A stretch of 64,000 nt of DNA from Cryptomeria japonica (taxonomy: Eukaryota; Streptophyta; Pinopsida; Cupressales; Cupressaceae). The DNA lies in assembly GCF_030272615.1 (NCBI RefSeq), contig NC_081415.1, forward strand, positions 102,617,796 through 102,681,795, given 5' to 3'. The notes beneath the pieces are model-generated. The model did not search any database. It saw nothing but the letters and a program-made list of their open reading frames with translations, and was not told where the DNA came from. Numbering within the stretch: position 1 is the first letter of the stretch; every line of letters starts with the position of its first letter. Below, piece after piece: positions 44,821 through 58,480 of this stretch. Both the position numbers and the translations under genes were made by a program.

Positions 44821-45690
44821 AGTCCAACTAAAAATTTGCATACTCGCCATTCCCAAGTTGCCATGTGATGTGATTAGTTAGTACATTTTTGACAAGAGAT
44901 GATGAAATTCCTAATTGCAGATTCTTTTGGAGGAATCCGTATAGTGAGGATGCGTTCTCTAGCCATCAAGATATTTGTTCCTTAGAATTCAAATCCACTT
45001 CTAATTTGGTTTCAAGTACATGTTCCATAGAAGTTTGGCACCCATAGCTTCATTCATCAAACTCCAATTTCTCAATGCTACACTTCCTACCTCCTTAGGT
45101 TTACACACTGGATCCTATCCCAACAATGGAATTTTATCTCGCTCATTCTCACCATTCTAAAAAAATCCTCATTTTTTGATTTATAGTTTTCAACACCTTC
45201 TACGGGATGTTTAAACACATCATGAAAAATAGTGAGATCATTGTTATCACATTTTTAAGCATGAGAATCCTTCTTGTAGTCATGAAACATTTGCTTTTCC
45301 ATCCCTCTAGGTTGTTCAAACAATTGTCCACTAATCTTTTCTAAAGAGTTGATCTGCTAGCATTAGAGAAGAGAGGGGTGCCCAAGAACCTTTCGGGAAG
45401 AGTCCCAAATTTAATCTCCAAAGTTATGAAAATTTCTCTTTGTTTGTTAATACTTGTATTGAAGAAAAATATCTCAAACTTGTTCATTTTACTTTTTGCC
45501 CCGAAATCTATACAATATTTATCTAATGTTCGCTTGATACGTCTTGCCTCTCTTAGTGATGCTTCACCAAAGAGTATAGTGTCATCAACAAATTGTTGAG
45601 GAGTGATTGATTCCATATTTGGAGCAATTTTTATTTCCCTCCATTTATCTTTTATTATTATCTTTATCTGATCAAAATTAATATTCTTTT
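44821..45690 (-). pseudogene. LINE-A reverse transcriptase C-terminal part
   Basis: The 91-codon open segment 45341-45616 contains QFVDDTILFGEASLREARRI, the FVDD catalytic box of LINE RTs, and the family-typical FFFNT stretch. Recognisable sequence (WREIKIAPN) extends upstream to about 45680 and, with stops, downstream to the solo LTR. The 5' part of the LINE is absent, as usual for 5'-truncated copies. Confidence 0.85.
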
Positions 45691-46270
45691 ATTAAGTTAT
45701 TCTATCTTTTTTTTAAGCTTCTAAAAAGAAAAAGAAAAAATATTGAAAAAGGAAGAAAGGATTGATTTTTTATTAAGTTTAAACTTCATTTTAATTATTT
45801 ATCTTTTATGAAATTACAAATAATAATTAAAAAAATATTAAAATTAATTTAATTTATAATTATTTGCCTTATTAAAATTTTAATTACCATGAAATAATTA
45901 TATTCTGAATTAAAAACTTTCTTTCATTACTATCTTTCTTTGATAAGAATATCTTTAATGTTGACTTCTTTTATTCAATATTTTATCTTGTTTTTTTTTA
46001 ATCTATTCTAATTCTTCTATGTCTTCATTATGTCTTTTTATCTTGTTTTTTTAAATTTATTCTAATTCTTCTATGTCTTCATTATGTCTTTTTATATATT
46101 TTGTCTTATTAAAATTTTATTACTATAGAATGCTTATATTTGAATTTTATTTTAATTTCTATAGCAAAAAAAAATTCAACCTAAGACCAAAACTAAATGC
46201 TTAGAGCGAGAGAGCAAGAGAGAGAAATTAACTTTTGATTACTCATTCCATGCCAATAACTTAAGGATAA
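45691..46270. other. AT-rich DNA
   Basis: No features recognised. It contains a direct repeat of about 55 bp around TCTATGTCTTCATTATGTCT (46015-46090). Confidence 0.5.
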
Positions 46271-46309
46271 CATGTGTCCTCAAGGAGTTATACAAGGGCT
46301 AGTATGTTA

Positions 46310-47387
<1,078 letters not shown>

Positions 47388-47392
47388 CTCCA

Positions 47393-48616
47393 TGTTCGAA
47401 ACAACAATGAAAAAAACTGAGAGGGGGGGTTAATAAGTTTTCACCGAACTGATAAACTTAATCACAAATTCAGATTTGATAAATTGCAACAATAATAGAG
47501 ACAAGCAAATTGAAAGCACAACACACAACACCAAGATTTTGACATGGAAAACCTGGATAAGGGAAAAACCACTGTGGGAACCTACCCACAGTAAGATGAT
47601 ACTCTACAATAGTATGTGAAAATATTACAATGGGGAATGCACATGCATTCAGGCACACTGCCTAGAGCTCACTACTCAAATATAATGACCCGAAAGGCTA
47701 CAACCCTTAGGGAAGTCTCACTGACTTACAACAAGATTCAAACTACAATCCAAAAGAAATGAACTGAAAGAATAACATCTTCAAATGCCTGATTATAGTT
47801 TTAGTTAAGCACAAATGTCTACCCTACAACACTAATCTTTTCTCAATCACAATGTCAAAGGATGAATCACTTGTTTGCACATACACCACTCTCTGATAAT
47901 GCAAACACAACCTTGATACCTAAATTACATGAATATATCACCTATATATACAAATCATCAACCTTGACAACAAGGTCGACTAAACCTTCAACTCACAATT
48001 ACAAAATTGCATCATATGATACAAAGATCAACCACCAGACCAATATAATGATTTACATGACATAACATGGACCTAATTAAAATTCCCAAATGCTCAACTC
48101 CACTGAAAATCATGCCAAGATCAACCACAACACGCTACACTGCTAGAAATACCGCATAACAGGAAAATCATCACCGGTTCATGAAAACCACCAATAACGT
48201 GCACAACGATCAATGCAGATCATCAAAACAAATAGGACATAATTAGGAAAGACTAGCAAGCACGTTAGAATCACCAACACTACTTATCAAATCTTCATTT
48301 GTCAATGTCTAAAACTCAAGAACACAACTAATCAACAACTATCACAAAGAAAGATAACTTGCGGAGCACCAAATCATGAACCATATGAAATGAAGATACA
48401 CAAGATCATCTCAAATAATATCGCAAAATCTCAGCTCAAGATCTGATCACACCGAAATATACCAGAGGAAATATCGAACTCTACAAATCACTAATACAAC
48501 AAAACAAAACTGCAAAACCGGATCATAAGATCTTCCCAAACAATCATTGGAGCAAATCACAGGAATATGTTGACATCAATGACAACAACATATCCTAGCA
48601 ACAACAATGTCCAACA
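47393..48616 (-). repeat. Solo LTR (1224 bp) inside the pyrimidine tract, TSD CTCCA
   Basis: Plus strand starts TGTTCGAAACAACAATG and ends AATGTCCAACA. CTCCA is present at 47388-47392 and 48617-48621. It is homologous to 39911-41231, sharing for example the GATCAATGCRGATCAT and CAAGATCTGATCACACCG words. No internal region remains. Confidence 0.92.
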
Positions 48617-48877
48617 CTCCATCCCTCATTTCCTCCCTATCTCTACATCTCTCTCCACCCCTTTTTATTCTCATATATCTCTATATCTATCTCTTTCTCT
48701 TCCAATATACGTCTATCTCTCCCTCTATCTCCCATATTTATCTCACCCTCTCTCCGTCTCTATTTGTATGTCTCTTTATATCTCTTCCTCTCCACCTCTC
48801 TTCATCTCTATTTGTATCTCTTTATATCTCTTCCTCTCCACCTCTCTCTACATCTCTATCTATCCAACTCCATCTCA

Positions 48878-48966
<89 letters not shown>

Positions 48967-49124
48967 CTCTTCCTCTTCCTTTATATCTCTCTTTGTTTCT
49001 TCCCCAACCTCTCTCCCTCTTTATTCACTATATTTCTATCTTTATCTCCCCCTCTACCTCTCTCTATCTCTCTATCTATTCCCCCCCTTCCTCTCTTGCT
49101 CTATCTTCATCTCTACCTTTGTCT

Positions 49125-49175
<51 letters not shown>

Positions 49176-49600
49176 TGTTTTCTCTTTTCTGCCCTCTTTA
49201 TAAATATCTATTTCTCTCTCTATATCTATTTTTCCCTATCACTTCTTTCATCCATTCTTCCATCTCTATCTAGTTATCTAAATCTCTCTACCACTATATC
49301 TCTCCCTCTCTCTCTATATACCACTTCCTATTTCTATCTTTATCTTTCTATCACCCCCTCTCTCTCCAACTATTTTTTTTTCTCTTCTATCTCTATCTAT
49401 TCTTCTCCCCTCTCTCTTTATTTCTCCAGGTCTCTCCCCTTCTCTCCATTTTCATCTTCTTATTCTTCACCTTTGTCTTCAACTCTATCTATATCTCTGT
49501 CTTCTCTGTCTCTATATCTTTACCCATCTCTCTCACTCTTCTCCCTGTATATATTCCTCTTTCTAGCCTTGCATCAACCTCTCTCTCATTCTCACCCTAT
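48617..49600. repeat. Pyrimidine-rich tract, part 2, with (TA)n
   Basis: Continuation of 46310-47387 after the solo LTR. It includes about 40 TA units at 48883-48964 and a (CT)n block at 49130-49172. Confidence 0.95.
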
Positions 49601-49890
49601 TGCAAACACAACATGAGCTTGTTGGTAATGAAACTTGATTATCTTCTCTATTCAAAGGTTTTGTTTTAGTTATGATTGGATCCTTGTAAGTAGATGCATA
49701 ATTTATTTTAAGCTATCACTTCTACATTGAGACCTTTGTTGCACAAACAACATCATGGCCTACCAATTGACCTCATCTACTATTTAAATTTATGCAAATA
49801 ATAGACCAAATTTTCCCTAATTGACCTTCCAAGCCTCTTTGACATACCCATAACACACCAAGGTACAATTGCTAGTGATATAATAGTATA
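49601..49890. repeat. Tail sequence following a CT tract, copy 1
   Basis: Homologous in direct orientation to 51412-51690. Shared words include ACTTGATTATCTTC, AAAGGTTTT, CCTACCAATTGACCTCAT and AGTCCAAATTTTT-like ends. Each copy directly follows a CT-rich tract. Confidence 0.85.
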
Positions 49891-50500
49891 TTATTTAAAT
49901 ACAAAGATATCAAAACTTTAATTATATGTTGATATCTCAAACTACTAGAAAATGACATATAAGTATATAATACTTACCATATTTTTGAAGTAAAAACAAA
50001 ACAAAACATTTATTGAAATAATGAAGGTGATTTTATAAAAAATAAAACTATAAGTTATATACAAATATAAAATAACTCTTCAAATAAAAATAAAGTGAAC
50101 AATGCAAATAAAATAACTCTTCACTAAAAATTAAAATTCATGCTCATGTAATTATGTAATAAATAAAATAGTTTAAAGTGAAATAAACTAATTTTAAGTA
50201 CATCAAATATTTTGGATGCTTTTTAGCTAGTTGTAATCAGCATTCTCATGTCGAGCTTTCAAGTAGAAACATGCATAACACAAGACTCATCATTGTGACT
50301 AGAAAAATTATTATTGCATGATAGGTTAGCATCACATGCACCTTGTCATACTATGATCATCGAGACAAATGAAGCACTATTACTTTTTGAGTAGGATAAA
50401 TTCTATAACCAAATACTTATTTTCTATTTTTTCTATTTCCTAGATAGTTAAGCAAGTTCCCTTTTTATACCTAATTTTTATTTGTGAGGCAAAAACTACT
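49891..50500. other. AT-rich spacer
   Basis: No coding or repeats recognised between the first tail copy and the second CT tract. Confidence 0.45.
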
Positions 50501-50569
50501 ACTTGTATCTCTCCCTTCCTTTCTCTTCTCGCCTCTATCCATCCTCATCTCACCCTCCCTATCCTCTTA

Positions 50570-50654
<85 letters not shown>

Positions 50655-51371
50655 TATCTATCTCCCACTCTCTATATCTCATTCTCTATATCTCTATCTC
50701 TACTTCTCTCTAATTATTAGTCTATATGTCTCTCTCTCCCTCTCCCCCTCTCTCTATATTTCCTTATATTTATATATGTATATCACTCTCTCACCAACTA
50801 CGTCTCTCTTTATTTATCTCTCCCCTCTTCCTGTATATCTCTCCATCTCTTCCTCTTTGTCTCTCACTCTCTGTCTACATATCTCTACCTTTATCTCTCC
50901 CTCGCCCTCTTTCTATCTCTCTATTTGTTTGTCTGGAGCCTCTTCTTCTTTCACTATATCTTAATCTCTAACTCTACCTTCCTCTCTCACCCTCTATTTG
51001 TAGACATGTCTCCCTCTCCTTCCATCCATCTCTCCCCCCTTTTCCTAGACCTCTATACCTTTATTTTTTTTCCTCTTTATTTCTATCTCTCCATATTTCT
51101 TCTTCTATCTCTCCCTATTTCTTCTTCTATCTCTCCCTCTATCTTTATCTCATCTTCTATCCATCTCTCCCCCTCTCTCTATCTCTATCTTTGTATATCT
51201 CTCTCACAATCTCTCCCTCTATATATTTACCTCTCTCTCTCTCTCAATACCCATCTCCATCTATATATGTATCTATATGTATCTCTATATTCATCTCTAT
51301 CGTTATCTCCTTCTCCCCCCCTTTCTCTTGCTCTTCCCTCCTTTATCTCCTCCTTTTTCAATCCCCATCTC

Positions 51372-51411
<40 letters not shown>
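50501..51411. repeat. Second pyrimidine-rich tract
   Basis: Same composition as 46310-49600, with a perfect (CT)n block at about 50573-50650 and another at 51375-51407. Confidence 0.95.
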
Positions 51412-51690
51412 CCTACTGTAAACATAACACAAGGTTGTCGATAATGGAACTTGATTATCTTCCCAATTTAAAGGTTTTATTTCAATTGTGTTTGGATCTA
51501 TGTAAGTGGATGCATAGTTTATTTGAAGCCATCACTTTTTCATTGAAACATTTTTTATACAAACAATATAATTTTCTAAATGACCTACCAATTGACCTCA
51601 TTTATTGCCAAAATATATAAAAAAAATAGTCCAAATTTTTCTCTACAACATATCCATTATACACTAAAATACGAGTGCTAATATTAACTT
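51412..51690. repeat. Tail sequence following a CT tract, copy 2
   Basis: Direct repeat of 49601-49890, diverged but alignable over almost its full length. Confidence 0.85.
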
Positions 51691-52780
51691 ACATTTTAAC
51701 ATACATGGCCATTGTACCCCCTTCCAACAAACCACATTCAATTGAGATGTGGAAAAAAAATAGAGTTGGAAGAACCCAATGACTAGTTTTTTTTACTAGT
51801 TTATAATTAGTATAGTTGAGATGTGTTTTGAACGAGACTAATAAGACAAGGTCCCATAGAGAGGGCTTAAGCTCTATTTTTAAGGACGAGATGGTCCCAT
51901 GAAGAAAGTATTTTTTTGCTACGAGATTATTTGAAATCTTTTCCAAAAAAATAGAAGTCCTTACTTTTTAAGGCATGCAATTTTAAGCACGTGAAAATGG
52001 CTACAAATTGCCCCACCAACTTAACTAGCAGTTGTAGGGGGAGTGTCTGCTACAGGAGGCTGATAGGTCTAATTGTAAAGGCAATATGTTAGTAGATGTA
52101 TTAGAGTTGTAATATTCAGAGGTATATTGATTTACATTCATGCCATAGAAGTATTGTATAACTGAATAACAAAATTTTATCAAAGTTAAACAGATAATTG
52201 TATAGTAAGAAAATTTTGGTGTACATAGCCCAACCAATGGTTGTTCCCAAAGTTGAAAATTTTCCACCCACCATCCCCCATGTTGGTGTATGCAGCATGA
52301 TGTACTTGAAGAAAATGTCATGAATATTTGATTTACATTTTTTTTTGGTAGGCTATATTATTCCCAACCAAATGTTTTTGTTGGACCCAGAGTATTGTTG
52401 TTATCCACCCTCCATTCCCCATGCTGGTAAGAGCAGCATGTTATATAGCCTTTTGTTGAATTCCATGTGATCTATATGATGAATGACCTACATCATTGTT
52501 TCATTTATATAAGTTAGATTTAGAAAACATGTAAGTTTGGTGAAGTTAAATACTTTTAAAACCTTGAAAATTTGAAATGAAGTAATTTTTAGTAATATAA
52601 TACCTCATGGAATGTGAAATGGCACAATGGGAATCTCACCTATCATTCATGTCAATATTTGTTTGTTGTGAGAGAGCTTTTCTCCAGAGAACTTTTTGAA
52701 ATCAATAATTAAATTTTGTTTAAGAAGTGAAAGCAAGTTAATTTTTCTAAGTGGTTATGATATAGTTATCTACCTAACAG
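51691..52780. other. AT-rich DNA with a diverged direct repeat
   Basis: No gene recognised. Two related segments at about 52215-52305 and 52350-52445 share CCCCATGYTGGT and GCAGCATG words. Confidence 0.45.
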
Positions 52781-52784
52781 TATT

Positions 52785-53630
52785 TTGTATTCTGAAAAAA
52801 TTTACATACCTTGATAGTAATGAGCTTGGTGTATTGAGTGTTGTTCTTTATAGAAAGTTGAATTCTTGAGTGAAGAGAACCTGAAAGTGTGAAGTGGTGT
52901 TAAAGAGAGAAGGTAGTTAATGTTAGAAGCCTGCAAGCACAAGATGGAAAATCTTAAGGCTGTTGCAAATAATACATATTTTTGCATTATTAGATGATAT
53001 TAAATATATTGAACAAGTGAGTAAGGTTTACACACCGTGAAAGTGATGACCTTGCTGCATTTGATGTTGTTCTTTACTGAAAGCTCAATTATTCAATCAA
53101 AAGAACCTGAAGGTGTAAAGGGATGTTAATGAGAAAAAGGTAGCTAATGATAAATATTATAATACTTACCAACTGTAAAGAGAGACACAGTGAGCAAATA
53201 CCATCAGAAAACATTATATGTGTAAAAGTGAACAGGTGCGTTGTAGACTGAAAGTGGTCAAATCCACAAATAGTTAAAGAGCATAAACAAAGAAAGAAGC
53301 CTAGAAGTACACCACAGAAAATTTGAAGAGTGTTGAAAATAATATGTATTAGAACATTAGTAGTAGATATTAAATGTATTGAACAAGTGGGTAAGGTTTA
53401 CATACCTTGAAAGTAATGAGCTTGGTGTATTGGATGTTGTTCTCTATCGAAAGCTAACCTTCACAAACGATGATACCTATGAAAGGGAAGAGGTGCCTTG
53501 CAGACTAAAAGTGGTCACATCCACAAACAGTTAAAGAACATAAACAAAGCAAGAATGTTGTATTAGAACATCATTAGTGGATACTAAATGTATTGAACAA
53601 GTGGCTAATATTTGTAATTGTTATATTCAT
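52785..53630. repeat. Diverged tandem repeats downstream of the Helitron helicase
   Basis: Three related segments start near 52803, 53030 and 53399, each with TGTTGTTCTTTA-like and RAAAGCT words; the second and third are 369 bp apart. A second shared block (AGTGGTCAMATCCACAAA) occurs near 53250 and 53500. On the minus strand the first and third segments each read CAAGGTATGT, a perfect-looking splice donor. Confidence 0.6.
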
Positions 53631-53826
53631 GTATTTTGTAGTTTTCTTTGTTGGGTTGCATTTGGAACCCGTGATAAATAACAATGTATGAGAAAGTAAT
53701 TTTGGCAAATAGCAGGGAAAAAAATTGTTGAAAGCAATAAAATAGTTGAACAGGAAATGGGTGGTAGATGTGTACCTTTTGTTGCAGAGTTGGGACATGT
53801 AAAAGGGCTCCTCAATTTTTTAGATG

Positions 53827-53976
53827 TTAGTTGTGTTGTTGATCCTAAAAAGTATAAATATTGTTTTGGGTTGATACATTGTATAGAAGATATACAACAC
53901 ATTAGTTGTGTTGTTGATCCTGAAAAGTATAAATATTGTTTTTGGTTGATGCATTGAATAGAAGATATACAACACG
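53827..53976. repeat. 75-bp tandem duplication at the helicase 3' end
   Basis: Two copies of a unit beginning TTAGTTGTGTTGTTGATCC start at 53827 and 53902. The unit is a multiple of three. The minus frame 53627-54115 stays open through both copies, repeating QKQYLYFSGSTTQL-like sequence. Confidence 0.88.
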
Positions 53977-53999
53977 TGAAAACGTCATGAAGATTGATT

Positions 54000-55480
54000 T
54001 GCATACCTAATTTTGTTTGTTCTGTAGGTATGTTTCTTCTATTGTGCGTGAAAGCTCCAGCAAGCAGGCTTCCTTGGTCTTTTGTAGAATCATTGATGTT
54101 GCACCTTTCAACCATGAGTACCTCTGGTAGGTGAAGGTTGGTTGTATGCGTAGGTGTTCAATTGCTTTTACTCTTGAAAGTGTTGTGAATGTGAGGCCTT
54201 GTTTCTATGTTTTGTTGATGTCAACTATGGCAAAGTCTAATGTTAGCCCCTATGATTTGTGAATAGTAATGCCCCATGCCATTGCTAGTGGAATTTGTGT
54301 ACGGTTTCCTCTAGTAATTGGTGGAATGGGCACATGTTTTGCATTTTGTGGTTTCCATGAAGGCCCAGTATAATGTTTGAAAAGAACGACCACATATTTT
54401 GACAAATCAGGTGGTTTAGAAGCTGCATTGTAGACAATTTGTTTGATTTGACCCAAATCACCATTTACAAGGCCAACTTCTATCCATAAATTTGCAATGA
54501 GCACAATTTCCTGGTCTACAGAAAGAAGAATTTCAAATGCTAGTTGTTCTTCTTGGTGTGCTTGCTTATCTCTTTGATGGGCAATGATTGTTGTTGCACG
54601 TGCAATGTGTGAGTGTAATTGTGTTAACATTTTTATGTTGTGTGCACTTGAAGTTGCATTTGTTGCAAATAAATGCTTCTATTGGTTGAAGTGGTTATTC
54701 TGATCAAGTGTCAAAGCATGTTTTGACCGCAATTGGAGGGATTCCTAGTCTGTTTGCAATGGTGTTGTGCTGCGGATGTTAAGCAACATTTCACAGAAAC
54801 TTATCTGTGAAGAACTTGTGCCTTGTTGATGAAATGGAATATCCAAGGTCACAATAGTATTGAATGTGTGCCATAGAGGCAGTGTCGTTGAGTGAGATGT
54901 GTACAATGGCCTATCCATAACTGGGGGAAGCTATGCAAGATCACCAACTAAAATGATTGAGATAGCTGCAATTGATTCATGTTGTCTATTGGGAAAAGCT
55001 TCTCACAATATTTTATCAATCTTAATGAGTAATTGAGGGCCAACAAAGCTCATTTCATCTATTAAAATGTAATGTAAATGTTTGCATTGCTCTTGAAACA
55101 TTAATAGGGAATGGCCTATCAAGGGTTTGTATTATTGAATAGGTATAGGGAGGGCAGCATGGATTGTGGTTGCTTGGATATTATATGCGGAAACACCTGT
55201 TGGTGCTAGTACAAGCAAAAGGTATTGTGCATGTTCTAAATTTGAATTTAACTATCTACGTATGCAGTCAATAAGAAATGATTTTCCAGTACCTGTTATG
55301 CCTTGAATGATTAACTATAATGGTGAAGAATGCAAGTTCTGTTCAACGTGAGTTTTAATGATATCAAGTGCAATGCTTTGGTTTCTTGCAAGCTCATAGT
55401 TAGTAGGTGCATTTAAATGCGGGTTGGCAAGGCTGTGGGGTGCTTGGCTTGTCTCTGTTAAAATAAATTGAGATGCTTTT
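54000..55480 (-). pseudogene. Helitron helicase domain (PIF1-like, SF1)
   Basis: The minus strand shows Walker A GITGTGKS (55279-55302) and Walker B with LIDEMSFVGP (about 55040-55065). The C-terminal part begins at 54630 (IANLWIEVGLVNGDLGQIKQ, VPIPPITRGNRTQIPL, AMAWGITIHKS) and ends with GLTFTTLSRVKAIEHLRIQP near 54130-54180. The helicase would unwind DNA during rolling-circle transposition. Stops occur after the TIHKS motif, before Walker A and elsewhere, so it is not functional. Downstream the frame continues into non-conserved sequence (54115-53627). Confidence 0.9.
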
Positions 55481-55491
55481 GAATGTAGTGC

Positions 55492-56187
55492 TTAATCAGG
55501 TATAGAAGCAGTCCAATCAAAGTGTAGATCAAAATCATGTCTGCCAAGCATTTGAAGAGTGGCAATGTCCAAGTTGTTCGATGCTCCCATTTGTGACAAG
55601 AACTCCCATTCGTACAGATCTTCATGAGTAGATTGGTGAATATCTTCTAGTTGTAGCTCTTCACCATTTTCTGTTGTAATGTGTTCTTCAAAACCATTTA
55701 CATGCCAATGGTTGTAATCTGTACTTTGAAGATGTTTCCAATTTATTATAATTTCTTCAGTTGAGTTCCCTATATGTAGAGGAATGATTCGAAATGGCTT
55801 GTAAAGAAGCAATTCACTCCAACAAAAACTTTCAAAACTAATGTCATCTTCTAAATGTAAAGATTTGTGTTGTGGGTAGACATTTACAATTGTTGGTAGC
55901 TTTCTTTTCATCCATTTACATGATTTACGCTGGTTAGAGTATGTATATAGCTGGGCTGAACGAAGCAGAGTTAGGTTTGCTAATTCTGATGGTCGTTTCA
56001 TGTAGTTTGAGAAGTAAGATATTGAGGTTTGAGATCCTTCATCACAATTAGCTATGTGTCGGAAGATTCTTTTGCCAACATTGAGCGTTACAAATTGGCG
56101 TGTGCAAGATATCAATGGGAGTTTAAGCAACATATGACAAGTTTCTTGTGCGCTAATGTCCCTATCAACAACGATTCCCATCAGCAA
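55492..56187 (-). pseudogene. Helitron Rep-helicase linker region
   Basis: The open 231-codon segment has family-typical GIVVDRDISAQETCHMLLKL and a RQFVTLNVGKRIFRH stretch, then a less conserved acidic C-terminal part. It joins the Rep domain (upstream) to the helicase. It is separated from the Rep domain by a stop near 56272. Confidence 0.85.
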
Positions 56188-56271
56188 TCTTTGGTATGCT
56201 AAGAGAATTGTATCGTCTGAATTTGTTGTTCCAACTATGCATTTTAGGATATCAGTATAACTTTCTAACTT

Positions 56272-57606
56272 CTATTCGGTTTTGGATGCGTACTTTGGGA
56301 TATATTGGAGAACTGCTTTTTTGGAGCAGACAGGTTGACAGTCAACATTAGCCCTCCATATGGCGAGCATTGTTGGGTTGTGTACATTTAGACGATTGTC
56401 ATTCCTTGCTGGCTTATATGATGGGTTATTGTTGTGGTCTAATATCAATGAGGATTCATGTTGTTCAGGCCAAGGAGCTTTGTACCAACATTGAAGGGTT
56501 GAGTTTTTTTTCCTCAAGCAGGTATACTTTGAACACTTTGTATGTCATTGGACAACATTAAGCAACTCAGTATAATCACTACAAGGATCACACCTGGATA
56601 TGATCTATGTATCTGCAAGACATGGATCTGAAATTGCGGGCATATATTGCCTATTCAAGCAAGCTTCTTCAGTACGTGGATTCCTTGTTGTGATGTACTG
56701 GTCAAAGAAATGTTTAACTGATTGGATACTTACTTGCATGATCTGACCAATCAAGGTTATCAATATTTGGTACTTCTGATAACCAAAGAAAGCCATGTAT
56801 ATGATCCATATCCTCAGTGTTTCCATTCATATCTGTACCAGTGGTCAATGGCTTTCAGTTGTTTGACAATGACCTCATCACGAAAGATTTGAAATCTTAA
56901 GTGCAAGTATAAAGCTGTAATGTGTGGATTATTGACTAAATTTTCAATAAATTGTCTTTTGTTGTTGGGTATAGTAGTTGACTTTGTTTTTTGCAATAAC
57001 CTATGCAAGTCTGGCCATTTTGTATCAGTTGAGCTTAAGGTAAAGAACAGTGTAGGTGCACCTAACTGTTCTATCATTGATGTAAGGTCTCATCGGGATT
57101 TGCTCCAAAATGCTTGTGTACCATGCAATGAGGCTGCATATCGCATGATATGATTTGGTAATTCATTCGAGGGTGTGTTTTGTAAGTATTCTTTTAGACC
57201 ATGAAGATTGCGTGGAAGACTATCTTCTAGATTAGTCTTAATGAACACAATAGCTGATTGTTGGGATCGATGTCTCATCATAAGATTGTACAGATATAAT
57301 ATCTAAAGCGAACATGTTGCCCAAATCTTTGATCATAATATTTGATCAGGTGCAAAGCATATTCATGTAAATGTACATGCCTTGTTCTTTGTTGTAGTGG
57401 TAAAGCCATTCTAGAAGGGAAAAGTGTTGGGAATGCCATGGAAAGGAGGCCCTCTGTATTGTACTCATTGATAGGTGATGTACTGATTTGTGGCCAAGCA
57501 ACAACATTGTTGTTGCTATTATCTAGATGTAGGATGGTTTTATGGCATCGAGTTCTAGTATTGATGATGGTAGTTGTGGGATAAATGAGGAAGTATTCTC
57601 CCCTAT
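56272..57606 (-). pseudogene. Helitron Rep (HUH nuclease) domain, frameshifted
   Basis: In order on the minus strand: a stretch upstream of MMRHRSQQSAIVFIKTNLED (57281), PTLFFTLSSTDTKWPDLHRL (57060), PHITALYLHLRFQIFRDEVI (about 56900), the HUH site H-I-H (codons at 56795-56803) followed by GFLWL, and finally QYIPKYASK (about 56287-56306) with the two tyrosines of the Helitron active site. Rep nicks and joins DNA strands. The frame is broken between YEWKH and the HUH motif, and again near 57090, so the nuclease cannot be made although its residues survive. Confidence 0.9.
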
Positions 57607-58480
57607 TTATTCTTCATTATTAATATTCGGCAGAGTTGAATTATCTTGAACAACATCTTCTTGCAGTGAATGCACTGAATGCAGTAGCTCTGTAATGTTA
57701 GTGGTTTGGTCTGGCAAGAGATGCACTGCATCTAGATCAATGACTACATCCTTGTAGTATTGATCATGTTTCATTTTGTAAGCCAATGCATCCATGATGT
57801 GAAATATATTCATGTATAGTCATAAGTTAATCCTTTCAAATTGGTTCTACGGACAATAAGAATTTCTAATTGCTTAATATGACGGGGTAATGTTATGGCA
57901 ATTTCAAAAATATCTTGTGGGAATTTAATTGTATGGCCATAATATTTGTATTGGCCTCCCCTTGCATGTGTTACTTGCAAAACAGGGGCAATTCTTGATA
58001 TGAGCCTTTCTTCTACTTCAGAGAGAGACTTTAAAACAGAAGGTTGCTCACCTGGGTCCATATTGTTTGATAATGAGAAACGGTGGAGGCCTCTTTCACC
58101 ACAACATCTCATGCACATAAGTATGTGATTGACTTTTTTAATAGTCATGCCCACATACATTTCTTTACAAACAGAACATGGCTATGTGATCTCCAACATA
58201 TCAATCCTTTTCCAGAAATTAGACAATGCATGTTGAAATGAAGGAGTCTTCAGAGCAAGTTTAGAAGTAGTGGAATGTGTTTGATTGACATTAATTTGCT
58301 CAAGATCATTGTTTTCTATTTGTAATAACTTTCCTAAGTTATTGCCAGCTCTCTGTAGTGCATGACGTCTCAATTGTCGTTTCTTGGAGATATTGGCTCT
58401 GTTCTTTGCATAGTAAGTTCTATTGGTCTGGATTCTCTTCAATTTGATAGCATCAATTTCTTGAGGGCAAGGCTAGATAG
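57607..58480 (-). pseudogene. Helitron N-terminal zinc-finger-like region
   Basis: The segment 58442-58182 starts with a basic stretch (YYAKNRANISKKRQLRRHAL). After a stop comes CSVCKEMY, a C-x2-C pair (MCMRCCGE), then SNNMDPGEQPSVLKSLSEVE and FPQDIFEIAITLPRHIKQLE (57810-58160). A frameshift at 57810 leads into KMKHDQYYKDVVIDLDAVHL (57813-57607). These blocks are the conserved N-terminal part of plant Helitron helicase-like proteins. Confidence 0.88.

Noticed and set aside
48567-49616. A 349-codon open frame
   Set aside because: It spans the end of a solo LTR, CT tracts and a (TA)n array; it is an artefact of low-complexity sequence.
50484-51620. Overlapping open frames in the second CT tract
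   Set aside because: Same dinucleotide-repeat artefact.
52020-52060. A CTAG followed by a weak TGTAG/CTACA stem as the Helitron 3' end
   Set aside because: The stem is only five bases, the distance is atypical and there is no second copy to compare, so the terminus is not called.
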